Notes under the pieces: generated by a model | What the model was told of the DNA's origin: nothing | Seen by the model: the letters and a program-made list of their open reading frames with translations, nothing else | Database searches by the model: none | In this document: positions 22,997 through 27,000 of the stretch, in pieces | Layout of the letters: each line of letters begins with the position of its first letter | Position numbering within the stretch: the first letter of the stretch is position 1 | NCBI GenBank assembly: GCA_041557595.1 | Contig: JBFFGE010000043.1 | Coordinates: 1 to 27,000, forward strand | Direction: 5' to 3' | Source of the DNA: JAOTYV01 sp041557595 | Lineage (GTDB): Bacteria > Pseudomonadota > Alphaproteobacteria > UBA8366 | DNA length: 27,000 nucleotides | Program-made: the position numbers and the translations under genes

Positions 22997-24103
22997 ATGG
23001 CGGGAAGTCGGGACGACGCCGGTAAGTTTTTCGAGCTCCCGGAATCGCCTTATGCGATTTACGAGCATTTCTGTGCAAACGGTTGGACGGATGGGCTTCC
23101 GGTCATTCCGCCGACTGAAGACCTGGTGTCCGAGACCTTGCGCTACACCGATCGGTCACCCGAGGAGACCATCGTCGAGCTGCCGCCCAGGGGTGGGGCG
23201 GCGACGGTGGAAAAGATTGCCGTTAACGCGGTCATGGCCGGCTGCAAGCCGGAATACCTGCCGGTGCTGATCGCGGCCGCGGAGGCCGTCGCGGAGCCGC
23301 AGTACAATCTCTATGGCCGGCAGACGACGACGCATCCCGGCGCCCATTTGATCATTATCAACGGGCCTGTACGGCACGAACTTGACGTCAACTGCCATCG
23401 CAATGTGCTTGGCCAGGGTTTTCGCGCCAACGCCACGATCGGCAGGGCGCTGCGGCTGCTGCTGATCAATGTCGGCGGCGGCGTCCCCGGCGTGACCGAC
23501 ATGGCGACGCACGGCCATCCGGGGAAATACAGCTACTGCATCGGTGAGGACGAAGAGGGGAGCCCGTGGCCGTCGCTGCACGGGGATCGCGGGTTCGACC
23601 CGGATACCAGCACCGTCACGCTGTATTGTGGAGAGGCGCCGCACAACGTGAACGATCTGGTGAGCGAAACGCCGGAAATGTATCTCGGCAGCGGCGCGTC
23701 GGCGATGGCGCATCTCGGCGCGAATAGCCTGTACCGCAGCGGCCTGGAGAGCGAACAGATGTTGCTGATGACTGCGGAGTCGGCCAACTGGCTGCAGGAG
23801 CGCGGCTGGGATAAAGGGGCGGTTCAGCGCTATCTGTTTGAAACCGCGCGGCAGCCGGTCGGCAAGCTGCGCAATCGCGGCGGTTGGGGAACCACGCCGA
23901 TGGCGGCATGCGTCGATCTGGACGATGACGACTGCCTGGCCCCCATCGTTTCGAAGCCGGAAGACATTTTGATTGTCGTCGCCGGCGGTCCGGGGCGGCA
24001 CATGAATGCGATCCTGAATGCCAGCTACAATCTCAGCGTCACCAGGCCAATCCTTCGGAAGGACGGCGCGCCGGTTGGCTCCATGCGGGATTTTCTCGCG
24101 TAA
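22997..24103 (+). CDS. Conserved protein of unknown function, UGSC-operon partner
   Basis: Length 368 residues, starting 8 bases after the selenoprotein stop, so almost surely co-transcribed. I know no biochemical function. Visible features: an N-terminal GWTDGLPVIPPTEDLV segment (29-44), AVMAGCKPEYLPVLIAAAEA (78-97) with C83, HELDVNCHRNVLGQGFRANATIGRALRL (127-154) with C133, a glycine-rich HGHPGKYSYCIGEDEEGSPWPSLHGDRGF region (172-200) with C181, and later ILIVVAGGPGRHMNA. Conserved Cys and His residues could form a metal or redox site. It has no signal peptide or clear TM helix. I recall similar GWTDGLPVIPPT proteins in the company of UGSC proteins, which supports a shared pathway in which the selenoprotein may reduce or maintain this protein; that is inference. 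Confidence 0.8.
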   Translation: MAGSRDDAGKFFELPESPYAIYEHFCANGWTDGLPVIPPTEDLVSETLRYTDRSPEETIVELPPRGGAATVEKIAVNAVMAGCKPEYLPVLIAAAEAVAEPQYNLYGRQTTTHPGAHLIIINGPVRHELDVNCHRNVLGQGFRANATIGRALRLLLINVGGGVPGVTDMATHGHPGKYSYCIGEDEEGSPWPSLHGDRGFDPDTSTVTLYCGEAPHNVNDLVSETPEMYLGSGASAMAHLGANSLYRSGLESEQMLLMTAESANWLQERGWDKGAVQRYLFETARQPVGKLRNRGGWGTTPMAACVDLDDDDCLAPIVSKPEDILIVVAGGPGRHMNAILNASYNLSVTRPILRKDGAPVGSMRDFLA

Positions 24104-24173
24104 CGTCATCACGGCGCACAGGGGAACTTGCGATTGCCGTTCCCGGAAGCGGTGCGCGGGGACGGCGGCCGGT

Positions 24174-24187
24174 TTGCAAATTTGCAA
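24174..24187. promoter_or_regulatory. Perfect 14-bp palindrome, candidate repressor operator
   Basis: TTGCAAATTTGCAA is fully self-complementary and lies 119 bases before the RND adaptor start, within an AT-rich stretch of the 202-base gap. Size and symmetry fit a TetR- or MarR-type operator, as often found before RND pumps. No regulator gene is in the window. A TATATAT at 24248-24254 could contribute a -10. Confidence 0.45.
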
Positions 24188-24305
24188 TAGGAAGAATTAT
24201 TTCGCCTGAATGTCCCGTGTCGGTAATGCCAATGTCTTTTTTCGCCCTATATATGCGTGTTCGGAAATCGGTCGACACGATGTGAGTCGTGCGGGGGAGA
24301 GGCGG

Positions 24306-25469
24306 ATGCGACGTGTTCTTGCGGTCATTGCGATTGCGGCAATTCCGATTGTGGCGGCCTGTGACAAACCCCCGGAGAAGGCGCGCGCCGCCGCGCCGCC
24401 GCCACCGGTAACCGTCGCCAATCCGGTTGCGAAGCAGGTAACGGAGTGGGACGAGTTCACCGGCCGCTTCGAGGCGTCGAAGCAAGTCGAAATACGGTCC
24501 CGCGTCTCCGGCTTGCTGGAACTGGTCAATTTTCGCGATGGCGAATTCGTCAAGAAGGGCGTGCTGCTATATGTCCTCGACCGCCGGCCTTTCGAAGTCA
24601 CCGTCGAACAGGTCAAGGCACAGATCGAGGAAGCGCGCGCCAAGCTGAAACTCGCCGAGAGCGACCTGGAGCGCGCGCGGCCGCTCCTGAAGAAACGCGC
24701 CATTCCCGCCCGCGAATTCGAGGCGCGGCAAGCGCAGGTCCTCGAGGCGCAGGCGATCCTCGCCGGCGCCGGTGCGCGCCTGCGGGAAGCGGAGCTGGAT
24801 CTGGAATGGACGGAAATTCGCGCGCCGATTGACGGGCGAATTTCGGATACGCGCGTGGATGAAGGGAACTTGATCACCGGCGGGCAGGCCTCGGGCACGC
24901 TGCTGACCACCATTGTTTCGGTCGATCCGATCCATTTCATCTTCGAGGGCAGCGAAGCGGATTATTTGAAATATTCTCGCCTTGAAAGGGCCGGGCAGCG
25001 GCCGTCGTCGCGCGAAGTTCAAAATCCGGTCGTCATTCGTCTGTCAGACGAAAAGAAATTCACGCATAACGGCAAAATGAATTTCGTCGACAACGTCGTC
25101 GATGCGAAGTCGGGCACGATTCGAGCGCGCGCGGTTCTCGACAATAAGGAGTCTTTCCTGACGCCGGGCATGTTCGGACGTCTCCGTCTGTTCGGCGGAT
25201 CGTTCGATGCCCTGCTGCTTCCGGACTCGGCAATCGCTTCCGATCAGGCCAACAAGATCGTCATGACCGTGACCGAGGATGGCGTTGTCGCGCCGAAGGT
25301 GGTGACGCTCGGTCCGCTGGTCGATGGGCTGCGTGTGATCCGGTCGGGCATCGAGGCGGGCGATACAATCGTGATAAAGGGAGTTCTGCGGGCGCGTCCG
25401 GGACAAAAGGTGACGCCCGAAAGGGTGGAGATCGGGGGCAACAAGCCGGCCGCCGGCGGCGGGAAGTAG
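24306..25469 (+). CDS. RND efflux periplasmic adaptor lipoprotein (MFP)
   Basis: Length 387 residues from ATG 24306, with GGAGAGG just upstream; the frame opens earlier, at 24210, but ATG 24306 gives a clean lipoprotein signal ending in VAAC at about residue 20. Domain order is typical of AcrA/MexA: a first half-lipoyl strand (VEIRSRVSGLLELVNFRDGEFVKKG), an alpha-hairpin of about 60-70 residues rich in Ala, Glu and Lys, a second half-lipoyl (LEWTEIRAPIDGRISDTRVDEGNLI), a beta-barrel (VDPIHFIFEG onward) and a membrane-proximal domain (LLLPDSAIASDQ, VVTLGPLVDGLRVI). It joins the inner-membrane pump to an outer-membrane channel. Six bases separate its stop from the pump gene. Confidence 0.95.
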   Translation: MRRVLAVIAIAAIPIVAACDKPPEKARAAAPPPPVTVANPVAKQVTEWDEFTGRFEASKQVEIRSRVSGLLELVNFRDGEFVKKGVLLYVLDRRPFEVTVEQVKAQIEEARAKLKLAESDLERARPLLKKRAIPAREFEARQAQVLEAQAILAGAGARLREAELDLEWTEIRAPIDGRISDTRVDEGNLITGGQASGTLLTTIVSVDPIHFIFEGSEADYLKYSRLERAGQRPSSREVQNPVVIRLSDEKKFTHNGKMNFVDNVVDAKSGTIRARAVLDNKESFLTPGMFGRLRLFGGSFDALLLPDSAIASDQANKIVMTVTEDGVVAPKVVTLGPLVDGLRVIRSGIEAGDTIVIKGVLRARPGQKVTPERVEIGGNKPAAGGGK

Positions 25470-25475
25470 TACGCG

Positions 25476-27000
25476 ATGCGATTTTCCCACTTCTTCATCG
25501 ACCGGCCGATTTTCGCCTCGGTTATCTCTATCGTCATTACGATCATCGGCGGCATCGCGTATCTGTCGTTACCGGTGTCGGAATACCCGGACATCGCACC
25601 GCCGACCATCGTCGTCAGTGCGTCCTATCCGGGCGCCTCGGCGGAGGTTGTTGCGAATACGGTCGCCGCGCCCCTGGAGCAGGAGATAAACGGCGTCGAC
25701 GGCATGCTGTATGTGGCGTCCCAATCGACGGGTGACGGTCTCGTTTCGATCAATGTGGTGTTCAAGTCCGGCACCGACATCGATCAGGCGCAAGTCCTGG
25801 TGCAAAATCGCGTGTCCGTTGCCCAGCCGCGCCTGCCGGAGGAGGTCCGACGCCTCGGCGTTACCGTGCGGAAGAATTCTCCCGACTTGATGATGGTCAT
25901 CCATCTGACATCGCCGGACGGCAGCTTCGATCAGCAATACATATCCAACTATGCGACGCTGAATATCAAGGATGTGCTGGCGCGGATCGACGGTGTGGGC
26001 GATGCGCGTGTCTTCGGCGCGCGCGACTATGCCATGCGGGTCTGGCTCGACCCCGCAAAAATTTCCGCCCGAAACCTTACCGCGGTGGAGATCGTCAACG
26101 CGTTGCGGCGGGCGAACCTGCAGGTCGCCGCGGGCGCCATCAACCAGCCGCCGGCGAGTTCGAAGGGGGGCTTTCAACTATCCGTCCAGACGCTGGGACG
26201 GTTGTCCGATCCGAAGCAATTCGCGGACATCGTCGTCGCGAAGGATGCGAGCGGCCGGGTTACGCGTGTCCGCGATGTCGCCCGGGTCGAGCTTGGGGCG
26301 CAGGACTATTCGATCAACGCCTATCTCGACAACAAGGTGGCGACGGCCATCGTCATCTTCCAGCGGCCCGGATCGAATGCCCTTGCCACCGCGCAATCGG
26401 TCTTGGACCTGATGAAGGAACAGAGCCGGAGCTTTCCGCCCGGCCTGCGATACAGCGTCGTCTACAATCCGACGGAATTCATTCAGCGATCGGTAGACGA
26501 GGTGATCAAGACGCTGTGGGAAGCGCTCATTCTCGTCGTGCTGGTCGTCATCGTCTTTCTGCAGTCCTGGCGGGCGGCAATCATTCCGATCGTCGCCATT
26601 CCGGTATCGCTGATCGGCACTTTCCTGATCATGACGGCTTTCGGATTTTCGCTGAACAATCTCTCCCTGTTCGGCCTGGTGCTGGCTGTCGGCATCGTCG
26701 TCGATGACGCCATCGTCGTGGTCGAGAATGTGGAGCGGAATATTCAAGCGGGCATGACGCCGCGCGATGCGGCGCGCCGGACGATGGACGAAGTCGGCGG
26801 TGCGCTGATCGCGATTTCCTTGGTGCTCTTGGCGGTATTCCTGCCGACGGCCTTTATCTCGGGGATTTCCGGTGCGTTCTACCGCCAGTTCGCGCTGACG
26901 ATCGCCGGGTCGACGCTGATCTCGCTCGTCGTCTCCTTGACGCTTTCGCCGGCGCTGGCAGCCTTGCTGTTGAAGCCGCATTCGGATACGTCGGCAAAGC
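25476..27000 (+). CDS. HAE1-type RND multidrug efflux permease (3' end outside window)
   Basis: Partial: 508 codons from ATG 25476 to the window edge; complete relatives have about 1040 residues. The N-terminus MRFSHFFIDRPIFASVISIVITIIGG starts TM1. The porter domain follows (EYPDIAPPTIVVSASYPGASAEVV, QNRVSVAQPRLPEEV, RIDGVGDARVFG). TM2-TM4 are at about 345-420, with the proton-relay aspartates D410-D411 in VGIVVDDAIVVVEN. This is the AcrB/MexB family of proton-driven exporters of hydrophobic or amphiphilic compounds. Whether an outer-membrane channel gene follows cannot be seen. Confidence 0.95.
   Translation, partial: MRFSHFFIDRPIFASVISIVITIIGGIAYLSLPVSEYPDIAPPTIVVSASYPGASAEVVANTVAAPLEQEINGVDGMLYVASQSTGDGLVSINVVFKSGTDIDQAQVLVQNRVSVAQPRLPEEVRRLGVTVRKNSPDLMMVIHLTSPDGSFDQQYISNYATLNIKDVLARIDGVGDARVFGARDYAMRVWLDPAKISARNLTAVEIVNALRRANLQVAAGAINQPPASSKGGFQLSVQTLGRLSDPKQFADIVVAKDASGRVTRVRDVARVELGAQDYSINAYLDNKVATAIVIFQRPGSNALATAQSVLDLMKEQSRSFPPGLRYSVVYNPTEFIQRSVDEVIKTLWEALILVVLVVIVFLQSWRAAIIPIVAIPVSLIGTFLIMTAFGFSLNNLSLFGLVLAVGIVVDDAIVVVENVERNIQAGMTPRDAARRTMDEVGGALIAISLVLLAVFLPTAFISGISGAFYRQFALTIAGSTLISLVVSLTLSPALAALLLKPHSDTSAK

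Noticed and set aside
1..27000. CRISPR arrays, insertion sequences, integrase or prophage genes, rRNA.
   Set aside because: No regularly spaced repeats, transposase, integrase or rRNA-like sequence was seen on either strand.

Overview
The window is a GC-rich, gene-dense stretch of bacterial chromosome with short intergenic gaps, many 1-4 base gene overlaps and AGGAG/GGGAG-type ribosome sites. The mix (RimK-type ligases with retropepsin-like partners, MgtE, NnrS, TauD-type dioxygenase, CaiB-type CoA-transferase, HAE1 RND pump, UGSC selenoprotein) suggests a Gram-negative proteobacterium, most likely a free-living alphaproteobacterium. That placement is inference: no rRNA, tRNA or marker gene is present. 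I see no IS element, prophage, integrase or CRISPR array.

Left part (1-10211). An MgtE-like Mg2+ transporter lacks most of its N-terminal gating domain. Next comes a tightly overlapping three-gene operon (1444-4531): an exported retropepsin-like (PF05618) protein, a membrane protein with an inactive transglutaminase-like domain and about seven C-terminal helices, and an ATP-grasp ligase of the RimK-related type. A periplasmic M48 metalloprotease lipoprotein and a translationally coupled dioxygenase/amidohydrolase pair follow. On the minus strand lies a second, cytosolic version of the same theme (10211-7807): a retropepsin-like protein, RimK, and an AstE/AspA-type zinc carboxypeptidase-like hydrolase. 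Two complete peptide-tagging modules of different subfamilies, in different compartments, therefore lie within 9 kb.

Middle part (10212-20943). A PhnD-like periplasmic binding protein, whose signal peptide lies upstream of the only canonical start codon, is followed by an orphan sensor histidine kinase. Then come a Baeyer-Villiger-type flavin monooxygenase convergent with a GDSL esterase, an NnrS-family membrane protein, a TVP38/TMEM64 membrane protein, a two-domain phospholipase-D-like enzyme and a type III CoA-transferase.

Right part (20944-27000). A CBS-CBS-BON stress-type protein and a small cysteine-rich protein precede what I regard as the best signal in the window: a UGSC-family selenoprotein (22437-22988). 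Its in-frame TGA (22740-22742) encodes the U of a UGSC motif and is followed at once by a stem-loop with the geometry of a bacterial SECIS element. Read conventionally, the gene appears as two short unrelated frames. Eight bases downstream lies a conserved protein of unknown function that probably works with it. The window closes with an RND efflux adaptor lipoprotein and the first 508 codons of an HAE1-type pump, preceded by a perfect 14-bp palindrome that looks like a repressor site.
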